A stretch of 33,527 nt of DNA from Aphodosoma sp045126975 (GTDB lineage: Bacteria; Bacteroidota; Bacteroidia; Bacteroidales; Paludibacteraceae): positions 1-33,527 of the forward strand of contig JBGVPL010000012.1 of the NCBI GenBank assembly GCA_045126975.1, read 5' to 3'. Shown piece after piece: positions 23,201-31,375 of the stretch. Position 1 is the stretch's first letter; every line of letters begins with the position of its first letter. The notes under the pieces are model-generated. The model was given only the letters and a program-made list of their open reading frames with translations, made no database searches and was not told where the DNA came from. A program made the position numbers and the translations under genes.

Positions 23201-24309
23201 TGAAAAAAGAATACGACTATCTCATCGTTGGTGCAGGACTTTATGGTGCTGTTTTTGCTTATCAAGCCACCCAAAATGGCAAAAAATGTCTTGTTGTTGA
23301 CCGCCGACCTCACATCGGGGGCAACCTCTATTGCGAAAACATCGCAGGCATCAACGTACACCAATATGGTCCTCACATTTTTCACACTTCAGATATCGAA
23401 GTATGGAATTTCGTCAATTCAATAGTCCCTTTCAATCGCTTTACTAACGAACCACTTGCAAACTACAAAGGTAAACTCTACAATTTGCCTTTCAATATGA
23501 ATACTTTCCGCCAATTGTGGGGCATTACAAACCCAAGTGAAGCGAAAATCAAAATAGAAGAACAACGGGCTGAATACGCAAAAATTCAACCTCGTAATCT
23601 CGAAGAACAAGCTCTAAAACTCGTAGGTCGCGACATATACGAAATTCTCATTAAAGGCTACACCGAAAAACAATGGGGGCGTAAAACTACCGAACTTCCA
23701 AGTTTCATCATCAAACGTCTTCCTCTTCGATTTACGTACAACAACAACTATTTCAATGACCGCTATCAAGGTATTCCGCAAGGAGGTTATAACAAACTAA
23801 TATTCAAACTACTAAAAGACTGCGAAATTCAACTCAATGTCGATTATAACAAACAACGCACCGAATTAGAATCTCTTGCACAAACAGTAGTATATACTGG
23901 TATGCTCGATGAATATTTCGACTATTGCTATGGCGAACTCGAATATCGTAGTCTTAAATTCGAACATCAACTACTCGACACCGAAAACTATCAAGGTAAT
24001 GCTGTTGTAAATTATACTGAAAAAGAGGTACCTTTTACTCGAATTATTGAACACAAACATTTCGAATATGGCACTCAACCTCAAACTATCATCACACGCG
24101 AATATCCTATTGCATGGAATCGTAAAGAAGAGGCGTACTACCCTATCAATGATGCTCACAACAATGCACTTTACCTCAAATATCGTGTTTTAGCTTCGCA
24201 AAAAAACAACTTCATTTTCGGTGGTCGCCTCGCCGAATACACCTACTACGACATGGACAAAATCGTCCGCGCCGCACTCGACAAAGCCAAAGAACACCTG
24301 TCTATCTAA
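23200..24309 (+). CDS. glf: UDP-galactopyranose mutase
   Basis: This 369-residue flavoprotein converts UDP-galactopyranose to UDP-galactofuranose, the donor for galactofuranose residues in surface glycans. The FAD-binding start is YLIVGAGLYGAVFA (7-20) with RRPHIGGN (about 35-42). The family blocks YGPHIFHT, GYTEKQWG, IKRLPLRFTYNNNYF, YQGIPQGGYNKL, and the terminal GRLAEYTYYDMD are all intact, with the substrate-binding arginines and tyrosines in place. Its presence implies that the operon's polymer contains galactofuranose and that at least one neighbouring transferase uses it. The next gene is separated by a 60-bp heptad-rich gap. Confidence 0.96.
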   Translation: MKKEYDYLIVGAGLYGAVFAYQATQNGKKCLVVDRRPHIGGNLYCENIAGINVHQYGPHIFHTSDIEVWNFVNSIVPFNRFTNEPLANYKGKLYNLPFNMNTFRQLWGITNPSEAKIKIEEQRAEYAKIQPRNLEEQALKLVGRDIYEILIKGYTEKQWGRKTTELPSFIIKRLPLRFTYNNNYFNDRYQGIPQGGYNKLIFKLLKDCEIQLNVDYNKQRTELESLAQTVVYTGMLDEYFDYCYGELEYRSLKFEHQLLDTENYQGNAVVNYTEKEVPFTRIIEHKHFEYGTQPQTIITREYPIAWNRKEEAYYPINDAHNNALYLKYRVLASQKNNFIFGGRLAEYTYYDMDKIVRAALDKAKEHLSI

Positions 24310-24313
24310 TAAA

Positions 24314-24367
24314 GAGTTAATAGTTATTAGTGATTATCACTCCTAACTCCTAACTCTTAACTCTTAA
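24314..24367. repeat. Heptads in both orientations before a glycosyltransferase gene
   Basis: GAGTTAA-TAGTTAT-TAGTGAT-TATCACT, then CTCCTAA-CTCCTAA-CTCTTAA-CTCTTAA (24340-24367). The two halves are roughly complementary around AGTGATtATCACT, so the array can fold on itself. The ATG follows at 24370. Confidence 0.8.
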
Positions 24368-24369
24368 CT

Positions 24370-25134
24370 ATGATAAACGCTTCAATCGTCCTATATCACA
24401 CACCTGCACCCGAAGTACAAAAAATAGTTCGGTCGTTACGTGCATGCTCCGAAATTGATGAAATTTGGCTTATCGACAATTCCGAAATAATGACCGAAGC
24501 ATTTATGTTTCTCCCAGCCACCTACATTTTCAACAACAAAAATCTCGGTTACGGACGCGCTCATAATATAGCTCTCGAAAAATCACTTAAAACAAACGCA
24601 AAATACCACCTCGTACTAAATTCCGATATCGAATTCACACCCGATATAATAACTAATTTAGTAAACTTCATGGATGCCAATCCCGACGTCGGACACTCAA
24701 TGCCCCTTGTACGCTATCCTAATGGTAATATTCAATATCTTGCAAAACAACTACCAACTCCTTTCGACCTTTTTGCACGCAGATTTTTACCAAAATCATG
24801 GACTAAAAAACGTACAGCCCACTTCGAAAACCACTCATTCTACCAACAACCCAATTATAAATCACAACTACTCGAAGTACCTTATCTATCTGGTTGTTTT
24901 ATGTTTCTTCGATGCGATGCTCTTCGCAAAGTTGGTCTTTTTGACCCTCGCTTTTTTATGTATCCCGAAGACATCGACCTCACTCGCCGTATCAACCAAC
25001 ACTACCGCACAGTGATGTATCCTGCCGTCGAAATAACACATAATCACGCTCAAGGCTCATATCACTCACCACGACTCCTTTGGATTCACATCACCAACAT
25101 GATTAAATATTTCTTAAAATGGGGATTTAATTAA
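24370..25134 (+). CDS. Glycosyltransferase family 2
   Basis: A 254-residue GT-A enzyme: INASIVLYHTPAPEVQKIV start, WLIDNSE (33-39), NKNLGYGRAHNIAL, metal-binding VLNSDIEF (82-89), VPYLSGCFMFLRCDALRKVGLFDPRFFMYPEDIDLTRRI with the catalytic acidic cluster. It belongs to the same WbbL-like group as the protein at 19829 but is clearly distinct from it. The C-terminal LLWIHITNMIKYFLKWGF may touch the membrane. It is likely the last transferase of the cluster; the following 119-bp gap carries repeats. Confidence 0.88.
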   Translation: MINASIVLYHTPAPEVQKIVRSLRACSEIDEIWLIDNSEIMTEAFMFLPATYIFNNKNLGYGRAHNIALEKSLKTNAKYHLVLNSDIEFTPDIITNLVNFMDANPDVGHSMPLVRYPNGNIQYLAKQLPTPFDLFARRFLPKSWTKKRTAHFENHSFYQQPNYKSQLLEVPYLSGCFMFLRCDALRKVGLFDPRFFMYPEDIDLTRRINQHYRTVMYPAVEITHNHAQGSYHSPRLLWIHITNMIKYFLKWGFN

Positions 25135-25223
25135 TGCACAATTCACAACCAACGGTCACGCCCGAAGGGAAGTAATGCACAATTCACAATTATTCCATCA
25201 AGTCAATAATTGAGAACTATTAA

Positions 25224-25258
25224 TTATGAATTATGAATTATAAATTATGAATTATGAA
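25224..25258. repeat. Five heptads containing a start codon
   Basis: TTATGAA-TTATGAA-TTATAAA-TTATGAA-TTATGAA. The last unit supplies the ATG (25254-25256) of the WbqC-like gene. Same unit type as 14025-14059. Confidence 0.85.
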
Positions 25259-25886
25259 AATTCTCCCATTAACATATCTCGGCAACATCCTCTACTACGC
25301 CCACCTAATTCAAGGCGGGTGCACTATCGACATACACTCACACTACGTTAAACAAACATACACAAATCGTTGCACAATTCTATCTACCAACGGACCACAA
25401 GACCTTACAATCCCAATCATAAAACCAAAAGAAAAAACACCAATCAAAGATATTCGCATCTCAACTCACGATAATTGGCAACAACTTCATTGGCGCGCTA
25501 TTCAATCTGCCTACAATTCTACACCTTTTTTCGAATATTTTTGCGACGACTATGCCCCTTTTTATGAGAAAAAATGGGATTTTCTACTCGATTTCAACCT
25601 CGAAATCCAACAAAAAACACTCGAATTACTTAATTTTACTAAAATAGAATTCACTCTATCAGATAGTTACATCGAACCCTCAAATTTTATTGCAAAAGAT
25701 TTGCGAGAAGTGATAAATCCTAAAAAATTTAATGTAACTTTGTACAATGAATTGAACAATCCATACTACCAAATTTTCGATTCAAAATTCGGTTTCACAC
25801 CCAACTTAAGCATAATAGATTTACTATTTAATATGGGTAACGAATCCCGAATTTACTTAAAAGAGTTGAGAACCGAAGGTCTTTGA
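25254..25886 (+). CDS. WbqC-like family protein
   Basis: A 210-residue protein of the WbqC family, often encoded in or near O-antigen and capsule clusters; its biochemical role is not established. Family features: PLTYLGNILYYAHLIQ at the start, HYVKQTYTNRCTILSTNGPQDLTIPI, IRISTHDNWQQLHWRAIQSAYN, TPFFEYFCDDYAPFYEKKW, and the closing FTPNLSIIDLLFNMG. The gene has been touched by repeats at both ends: the ATG lies in a TTATGAA array and the last codons (RTEGL, stop) lie in a copy of the CGCCAAAGGCTCAAAGACC motif of elements B and C (inverted). It ends the polysaccharide cluster. Confidence 0.82.
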   Translation: MKILPLTYLGNILYYAHLIQGGCTIDIHSHYVKQTYTNRCTILSTNGPQDLTIPIIKPKEKTPIKDIRISTHDNWQQLHWRAIQSAYNSTPFFEYFCDDYAPFYEKKWDFLLDFNLEIQQKTLELLNFTKIEFTLSDSYIEPSNFIAKDLREVINPKKFNVTLYNELNNPYYQIFDSKFGFTPNLSIIDLLFNMGNESRIYLKELRTEGL

Positions 25887-25897
25887 GCCTTTGGCGA
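25878..25897 (-). repeat. Core motif of elements B/C at the WbqC stop
   Basis: The reverse complement is TCGCCAAAGGCTCAAAGACC, identical over 20 nt to 15562-15581. It includes the TGA stop at 25884-25886. Confidence 0.75.
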
Positions 25898-25981
25898 AAA
25901 AATTGAGAATTGCTATAAAATATATAAACAATATAATTCACACTAATAACTAACCTCACAGCGTAATGCATTAGCGAAAAT

Positions 25982-26015
25982 CTCGCTACTCGCTACTCGC
26001 TACTAAAAATCTAAA
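25982..26015 (+). repeat. CTCGCTA heptads joined to the shared leader before ilvE
   Basis: CTCGCTA three times (25982-26002), running into CTACTAAAAATCTAAA (26000-26015), 4 nt before the ilvE ATG. This is the same combination as before buk. Confidence 0.8.
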
Positions 26016-26019
26016 CAAA

Positions 26020-27042
26020 ATGGCACAAAACATTGATTGGGGCAGCCTCGGATTTGGTTATGTTCCTACTCCTTACAACGTTCGCTGCACTTACACTAAC
26101 AAAGCATGGGGCGAACTCCGCGTATGCGACACTCCAGAAATCACACTTCACATCTCTTCTGCTGTTCTTCACTACGCTCAAGAATGTTTCGAAGGTATGA
26201 AAGCTTTCCGTGGTAAAGATGGTAAAGTACGTATCTTCCGTATCGAAGATGGTGGCCGTCGTATGCAAGACTCTTGCCGCGGTATCCAAATGCCTGAATT
26301 ACCACTTGAAAAATTCGTAGAAGCTGTTAAAAAAGTTGTTGAACTCAACGCTGATTTCATTCCTCCTTACGGAACAGGTGCATCTCTCTACATCCGTCCT
26401 GTATTGTTCGCTACTACTCCTCTCGTAGGTGTTAAACCAGCTGACGACTACGAATTCGTAGTATTCGTTACTCCAGTAGGTCCTTACTTCAAAGGCGGTT
26501 TCAAAGCTACTCCATTCATGCTCAGCCGTAAATACGACCGCGCTGCTCCTCTCGGAACAGGTAACATCAAAGTTGGTGGTAACTACGCTGCTTCTATGAC
26601 TGCTACTGTAGAAAGCCACGACATGGGCTACTCTAACGTATTCTATCTTGATCCTAAAGAAAAACGTTATATCGACGAATGTGGTGCTGCTAACTTCTTC
26701 GCTATCAAAGGTAACGCTTACCTCACTCCTCGTTCACGCTCTATCCTCCCTTCAATCACAAACCGCAGTTTGATTACTTTGGCTGAAGATATGGGTATGC
26801 GTATCGAACGTCGTCCTATCTCTGTTGACGAACTCGGTCACTTCGACGAATGTGGTGCTTGTGGTACTGCTGCTGTTATCTCTCCTGTATCTAAAATCGT
26901 TGATATCGAAAACGATATTACTTACGTATTCGGCGATGGCAACCCAGGTCCAAAATCAACTGAACTCTACAACCGCCTCCGCGCTATCCAACTCGGTGAA
27001 GCTGAAGATAGATTCGGTTGGTGTACAATCCTCGATATCTAA
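26020..27042 (+). CDS. ilvE: Branched-chain amino acid aminotransferase
   Basis: A 340-residue class IV PLP enzyme that interconverts leucine, isoleucine and valine with their 2-oxo acids using glutamate. Key parts: HYAQECFEGMKAFRG (51-65), RIFRIEDGGRRMQDSC, YIRPVLFAT (124-132), GTGNIKVGGNYAAS with PLP lysine K184, FYLDPKEKRYIDECGAANFF, and the CGACGTAAVISPV phosphate site. The length fits the eukaryote-like BCAT subgroup found in Bacteroidetes. Codon use is strongly biased (GCT, GGT, CTC, AAC), as in gapA and rpsP, pointing to high expression. Preceded by the repeated leader; a clear terminator follows 20 bp after the stop. Confidence 0.96.
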   Translation: MAQNIDWGSLGFGYVPTPYNVRCTYTNKAWGELRVCDTPEITLHISSAVLHYAQECFEGMKAFRGKDGKVRIFRIEDGGRRMQDSCRGIQMPELPLEKFVEAVKKVVELNADFIPPYGTGASLYIRPVLFATTPLVGVKPADDYEFVVFVTPVGPYFKGGFKATPFMLSRKYDRAAPLGTGNIKVGGNYAASMTATVESHDMGYSNVFYLDPKEKRYIDECGAANFFAIKGNAYLTPRSRSILPSITNRSLITLAEDMGMRIERRPISVDELGHFDECGACGTAAVISPVSKIVDIENDITYVFGDGNPGPKSTELYNRLRAIQLGEAEDRFGWCTILDI

Positions 27043-27062
27043 TTTATCAATAATTTAGTTAT

Positions 27063-27097
27063 AAAAAAGCGTCAAACAAAAGTTTGATGCTTTTTTT
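27063..27097 (+). terminator. Terminator of ilvE
   Basis: AAAAGCGTCAAAC and GTTTGATGCTTTT form a stem with one G-T pair and a 4-nt loop, followed by further T. Confidence 0.85.
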
Positions 27098-27382
27098 ATT
27101 ACTCTCTACATATTCTACCATATCTTATAGAGAAGGACTTAAACAAGTCCAAAGACAACAATACAATTACAACGAAATATCAAATGTATCAACACATACA
27201 AAAAAACTTATCCTCATAAACAACTATCATAATCTTCAAATTAATAATAAATATATAAACCAATCCTATTTTGTTACACAGCAAATAACCTACAAAAAAA
27301 TAAAAAGACGCAATAATTTGCGTCTTTTTATTTTTTGCACCATTTTTGCAATAAATTATGATAGTATATAAAATATTTTTTG
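27098..27382. other. Intergenic region between ilvE and gapA
   Basis: No credible gene; the one ORF here is low-complexity Asn/Ile/Lys. It contains a short hairpin GGACTT-aaac-AAGTCC near 27134-27150 and the perfect stem at 27302-27329. Confidence 0.6.
27302..27329. repeat. GACGCAA hairpin upstream of gapA
   Basis: AAAAAGACGCAA-TAAT-TTGCGTCTTTTT, a perfect 12-bp stem with T (or A) runs on either side. It could terminate transcription in both directions; it belongs to the palindrome family at 2210, 16441 and 27403. Confidence 0.75.
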
Positions 27383-27390
27383 TAACTTTG
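27383..27390 (+). promoter_or_regulatory. -7 box of gapA
   Basis: TAACTTTG after a T-rich stretch; no TTG at the expected -33 distance. The start would be near 27395, giving a leader of about 100 nt that includes two hairpins. Confidence 0.6.
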
Positions 27391-27402
27391 CAGTTCAGTA
27401 TA

Positions 27403-27438
27403 GACGCAATATATTGCGTCCGAACAACCGAAAGGTTG
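27403..27438 (+). promoter_or_regulatory. Palindrome and GAAA-loop hairpin in the gapA leader
   Basis: GACGCAATATATTGCGTC (27403-27420) is a perfect 18-bp palindrome about 8 nt after the expected start. It is followed by CAACC-GAAA-GGTTG, a hairpin with a GNRA tetraloop. Either a DNA operator or a 5' stabilising RNA structure is possible. Confidence 0.5.
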
Positions 27439-27495
27439 AAAAATAAAACGTGAAAAACACGAAAAATATTATTAACATTTTAAAAATAAATTATT

Positions 27496-28494
27496 ATGAT
27501 TAAACTTGGTATTAACGGTTTCGGCCGTATCGGACGTATGGTGTTCCGCGCTGCTATCCAAAATTTTAGCAACGACATTCAAGTAGTAGGTATCAACGAC
27601 TTGCTCGACCCTGATTATTTAGCTTACATGTTGAAATACGACTCTGTTCATGGTCGTTTCCAAGGTGAAGTAGCTATCGAAGGTAACTTCCTTGTTGTTA
27701 ATGGTCAACGCATCCGCTTAACAGCAGAAATGGATCCAGCTAACCTCAAATGGGACGAAGTAGGTGCTGACGTTGTTGTTGAATCAACAGGTCTATTCCT
27801 CGAAGACGAAAAAGCTCGCAAACACATCGCTGCTGGTGCTAAAAAAGTTATCATGTCTGCTCCTTCAAAAGACGCAACTCCTATGTTCGTTTATGGTGTT
27901 AACCACACTACTTACGCAGGTCAAGACATCATCTCTAACGCATCTTGTACAACTAACTGCTTGGCTCCTATCACTAAAGTATTGAACGATAACTTCGGTG
28001 TTGTTAAAGGTCTTATGACTACTGTTCACGCTGCAACAGCTACTCAAAAAACTGTTGACGGTCCTTCTAAAAAAGACTGGCGTGGTGGTCGCGGTATCCT
28101 CGAAAACATCATTCCTTCTTCAACAGGTGCTGCTAAAGCTGTAGGTAAAGTTCTCCCTGAACTTAACGGCAAATTGACTGGTATGTCATTCCGCGTTCCT
28201 ACTTCTGACGTTTCTGTTGTTGACTTGACAGTTGTTCTTGAAAAACCAGCTACTAAAGAAGAAATCTGCGCTGCTATGAAAGCTGCTTCTGAAGGCGAAT
28301 TGAAAGGTATCCTCGGCTATACAGAAGATGCAGTTGTTTCAACTGACTTCCGTGGTTGCGCCCTCACTTCTATCTTCGATGCTAACGCAGGTATCTCTCT
28401 TGATGCTAACTTCGCTAAAGTTGTTTCTTGGTATGACAACGAATGGGGTTACTCAAACAAAGTGCTCGAAATGGCTCGCGTTATTATGAAATAA
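27496..28494 (+). CDS. gapA: Glyceraldehyde-3-phosphate dehydrogenase, type I
   Basis: This 332-residue enzyme oxidises glyceraldehyde 3-phosphate to 1,3-bisphosphoglycerate with NAD in glycolysis. The Rossmann start is KLGINGFGRIGRMVFRAA (3-20). The residue after the second strand is acidic or asparagine (GINDL, 32-36), as in NAD-preferring forms. The active-site signature SNASCTTNCLAP has C151, with the general base H178 in TTVHAATATQ. The closing block is SWYDNEWGYSNKVL. Codon bias is extreme, as for the most abundant proteins. It has its own promoter, a structured leader and a strong terminator, so it is monocistronic. Confidence 0.97.
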   Translation: MIKLGINGFGRIGRMVFRAAIQNFSNDIQVVGINDLLDPDYLAYMLKYDSVHGRFQGEVAIEGNFLVVNGQRIRLTAEMDPANLKWDEVGADVVVESTGLFLEDEKARKHIAAGAKKVIMSAPSKDATPMFVYGVNHTTYAGQDIISNASCTTNCLAPITKVLNDNFGVVKGLMTTVHAATATQKTVDGPSKKDWRGGRGILENIIPSSTGAAKAVGKVLPELNGKLTGMSFRVPTSDVSVVDLTVVLEKPATKEEICAAMKAASEGELKGILGYTEDAVVSTDFRGCALTSIFDANAGISLDANFAKVVSWYDNEWGYSNKVLEMARVIMK

Positions 28495-28508
28495 TGCAAC
28501 AAACGAGA

Positions 28509-28650
28509 GCAATAAAATACTAAACAATATTTTTTGCAATAGCAAAAAATAAACAATAAAAACACCTAAAACTCATCAAACTTGTTTGAAGGAGTTTTGG
28601 GTGTTTTTATTGTTTTTTTGTGATAACAAAATTGTTTAGTATTTTATTGC
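28509..28650. repeat. Branched inverted-repeat element between gapA and the Omp85 gene
   Basis: Perfect 20-bp arms GCAATAAAATACTAAACAAT (28509-28528) and its complement (28631-28650) enclose three hairpins: ATTTTTTGC/GCAAAAAAT (28529-28550), the terminator at 28554-28612, and TTTTGT/ACAAAA at about 28616-28630. CGAG lies on both outer sides (28504-28507 and 28651-28654) and could be a target duplication. Confidence 0.7.
28554..28619 (+). terminator. Terminator of gapA
   Basis: CAATAAAAACACC/GGTGTTTTTATTG (13 bp) continues through a T-G pair into AAAACTC/GAGTTTT, with CAAAC/GTTTG at the tip, then seven T. Confidence 0.85.
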
Positions 28651-28699
28651 CGAGTAACGCATTATTCTTGAGCAAAGCGAAAAAATAATCACCCAAAAC

Positions 28700-30178
28700 T
28701 CAAAATAAATACCCCATCTTGATATAGAAGTTAGCCCACTTAGCATTATCTTGTTTGTTGAGCGACATTGCCCAATCTACCGACAACACAAAATTCTCAT
28801 TCATCGCCACTTTCAAACCCATACCTGCTGCCATGTGAGGCAAATAGACTTGCGATTTATCAAGATTACCCTCTTTATCAAGAACAAAATAGTCGCTAAG
28901 TTCTCGCTTCAACGGGTCTTTATCTACCATATATGCGGCTTTTACCGCTTGAAAATCCAATTTATATGGTTGTGTAATCACACCTAAATCAAAAAATGGA
29001 GCTAAACCAATATAAAAATGTTGTCTGCCTATATCGAACTTCGCCACTTTCGCACGCAATTCTATATTAGCATAAGCAAAACCATTTGCCAAAATACGAT
29101 TACGCATAATTCCTCGCAACGAATTCGCACCACCTAATCCCTCATACATAACACGTTGGATAAACAAGGTATTAAGATAGGTATTCATATAAAATGGCGA
29201 TTTACCTGCAATATTATTCTGTGTACCTATACGATATGCAAATGTTACACGATCGCGGTATATTGGTACATAATGTCGAAAATTGAAGTTAAATTGCAAA
29301 TGGTTATATCCTGCATCTGCTTGCTGTCCATACTTAGCATTAAATGCGGCAGTATAAGTAAAAAATGCATCCGCATATATTCCCTTCGTTGGGCAAGTTC
29401 TTTGGTCTCGACTATCATACGTTAAACCTGCACGAAGGTATGGATGCCAACCTCCCTTTGACTCATTAGGGTCTATCAAACCCCACTTTTCATATTTTTC
29501 ATACAATCCCTCTATTTGATCATTCATTGCTTTTTGGTCTGCTAACGGAATATTTGGGTCATATTTTTTCTTACCATTGAGCATATCTATATCACACTCA
29601 TCAATCATATAACCCAAAACACCAAGCCCCGCATTCCACTTTATATTCTTCCATATTGTCCCCTCAATATCAGCCGCAAAACGAAAAAGGTCTCGTTTAT
29701 ATTTATAAAAAGCACGAGATTGATACTGCGCCACATCACCCATCTTACTCTTATCTTTCTTCCATTTATGAAAATCTTGGTCATAAACCGACTGATAACC
29801 ATTATAGCCATAAAAATCGCACATCGCATCTGGCTGATAAGTAGCATCCAATGTCAAACGATGCTTCGGTATCAAATACTTACTATCATAATTTACACGG
29901 AATATACCATAATTTTTAGTTGTATATGCCGCCTCTGCATAGATTGAGTGAATATATTCTGGATACTGCGAACCATCACCATAATAGTAAATGTTAGCAA
30001 GTGCTCCACCCTGAAAACCTAAATCAGCATCAAATGCTACAGATGGAAGTGCACCAAAGTTCCAACCTCTCTTTATCTTGCGACCCAAAGAGTCTGTCGC
30101 TTGAACCTTATCCTTCCTTGCTGCCTGCGATGTTATTGCAAACAAGGCTACAAATATAAATACAATACAACGTTTCAT
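28700..30178 (-). CDS. Outer-membrane beta-barrel protein, Omp85-like without POTRA
   Basis: A 492-residue protein with a signal peptide (MKRCIVFIFVALFAITSQAA). Amphipathic beta strands alternate throughout and the protein ends in aromatic F (KMGYLF), the outer-membrane sorting signal. YEGLGGANSLRGIMRNR resembles the conserved (V/I)RG loop region of the BamA/TamA (Omp85) barrel, and HPYLRAGLTYDSRDQRTCPTKG resembles the strand that opens these barrels. No POTRA domains are present, so it is closer to the short patatin-less Omp85 or surface-antigen family. Its role (lipid or protein export) is unknown. It lies 18 bp downstream of the DUF819 gene and is the last of a three-gene minus-strand unit with an acyltransferase, hinting at envelope lipid homeostasis. 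Confidence 0.78.
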   Translation of the reverse strand: MKRCIVFIFVALFAITSQAARKDKVQATDSLGRKIKRGWNFGALPSVAFDADLGFQGGALANIYYYGDGSQYPEYIHSIYAEAAYTTKNYGIFRVNYDSKYLIPKHRLTLDATYQPDAMCDFYGYNGYQSVYDQDFHKWKKDKSKMGDVAQYQSRAFYKYKRDLFRFAADIEGTIWKNIKWNAGLGVLGYMIDECDIDMLNGKKKYDPNIPLADQKAMNDQIEGLYEKYEKWGLIDPNESKGGWHPYLRAGLTYDSRDQRTCPTKGIYADAFFTYTAAFNAKYGQQADAGYNHLQFNFNFRHYVPIYRDRVTFAYRIGTQNNIAGKSPFYMNTYLNTLFIQRVMYEGLGGANSLRGIMRNRILANGFAYANIELRAKVAKFDIGRQHFYIGLAPFFDLGVITQPYKLDFQAVKAAYMVDKDPLKRELSDYFVLDKEGNLDKSQVYLPHMAAGMGLKVAMNENFVLSVDWAMSLNKQDNAKWANFYIKMGYLF

Positions 30179-30196
30179 AATTCCAACAAATAAAAT

Positions 30197-31366
30197 CTAT
30201 CCCAATACCCATGCTAAAAAGACTCCTATATAAGTGCCCACAGCATAACCAACTAATCCAACCACAATGCCCGAGATAAGCACTTTTTTATTCTTCATGG
30301 CACCTGCAATAGGCGGAACGAATGGTGGCGAACACAACAAACCAACTTGTGATACGCAGAACAAATCACCACTAACCTTTGCAATTCTACAAAGTATCAA
30401 GTGCAAAAGCACCGAAACTCCAATAACCCACAACACAAATCCTCCTACATACCACGAACCACCATTCACACTATGAATATTAAACATTGATGCTACAATA
30501 ACACTAAAAATCAAGATAAAAAACATTCCCAGTTCAAACGTCTTTGGCAACTCACGCACTTTCTTAAAAAATGAAGCTATAATCGATAATGTTGTAATTG
30601 TTAATATGACAACTAACTCATTCAAAGTACCAGTAATAAATAAAGCCAAACCTGCACCAATAGCAAGAAAAACAACACTCAACCCAAATCCCTTCATCAT
30701 ACCAATCAAATTCTTCTTCTCAAACATATTGTGGTAATTTTCCACATCAGCTGTCTCTACGGTATCTGCATCTCTACGTCCACGACAAGTCACATCCTTA
30801 TAAGGCAACAACTTACGGAAAATCTTATAACCACCGCCTAACAAAAAGAATATATATGGCATAGTAATTACCATCTGAAAAGCCAAGACAATTGCCATCA
30901 ACGACTTATCTACATTTAACGCTGCACCAAGGGCATTAAAGTTCATTGTTCCACCAGTATAAATACCCACCAACATACTTGCAACTTTATCCGATTCAGA
31001 AACATAATTACGAAATATAAAATACCCCGAAACAGCAGCTACAATGACCGATACAAGACCTAAAACAAGAGCCCACGCAGTCTTTGGTAATGCCTTTGTC
31101 CATAACTTAAAGTCACAATTAAACAACATTAAAGGAATAGCAAGAGGAACTGCTACATTCATAAGAGTAGATTGTAACTTACCGAAAGTAGCCGCTATCT
31201 CAGGAGTTTCAAAAGAAAAAACTCCACATAGCGAGGCTATAATACCCACTGCGTATGCCAATACTACTGTACCAATTTTTTTAACAACAGTCCAACGCTT
31301 AAATCCCTCAATAATTAACAAAGGGAATAAAATATAACAAGCAAGAATAATGTAAACTTTAACCAT
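30197..31366 (-). CDS. DUF819 family membrane protein
   Basis: A 389-residue polytopic inner-membrane protein with about ten hydrophobic helices, of the DUF819 (YjcL-like) family. The internally repeated pattern of such transporters is visible: LMNVAVPLAIPLMLFNCDF (about 69-87), MLVGIYTGGTMNFNALGAAL (about 131-150), a cytoplasmic loop with charged residues near 195-215, and the C-terminal SQVGLLCSPPFVPPIAGAMKNKKVL. The fold is related to sodium-dependent carboxylate or glutamate transporters, but no substrate is established. It lies 9 bp after the acyltransferase and 18 bp before the barrel gene. Confidence 0.85.
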   Translation of the reverse strand: MVKVYIILACYILFPLLIIEGFKRWTVVKKIGTVVLAYAVGIIASLCGVFSFETPEIAATFGKLQSTLMNVAVPLAIPLMLFNCDFKLWTKALPKTAWALVLGLVSVIVAAVSGYFIFRNYVSESDKVASMLVGIYTGGTMNFNALGAALNVDKSLMAIVLAFQMVITMPYIFFLLGGGYKIFRKLLPYKDVTCRGRRDADTVETADVENYHNMFEKKNLIGMMKGFGLSVVFLAIGAGLALFITGTLNELVVILTITTLSIIASFFKKVRELPKTFELGMFFILIFSVIVASMFNIHSVNGGSWYVGGFVLWVIGVSVLLHLILCRIAKVSGDLFCVSQVGLLCSPPFVPPIAGAMKNKKVLISGIVVGLVGYAVGTYIGVFLAWVLG

Positions 31367-31375
31367 AAGACTCTA

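Noticed and set aside
27084..27371. 95-codon plus-strand ORF between ilvE and gapA
   Set aside because: It starts inside the ilvE terminator, is rich in Asn, Ile and Lys, and crosses a perfect terminator-like hairpin.
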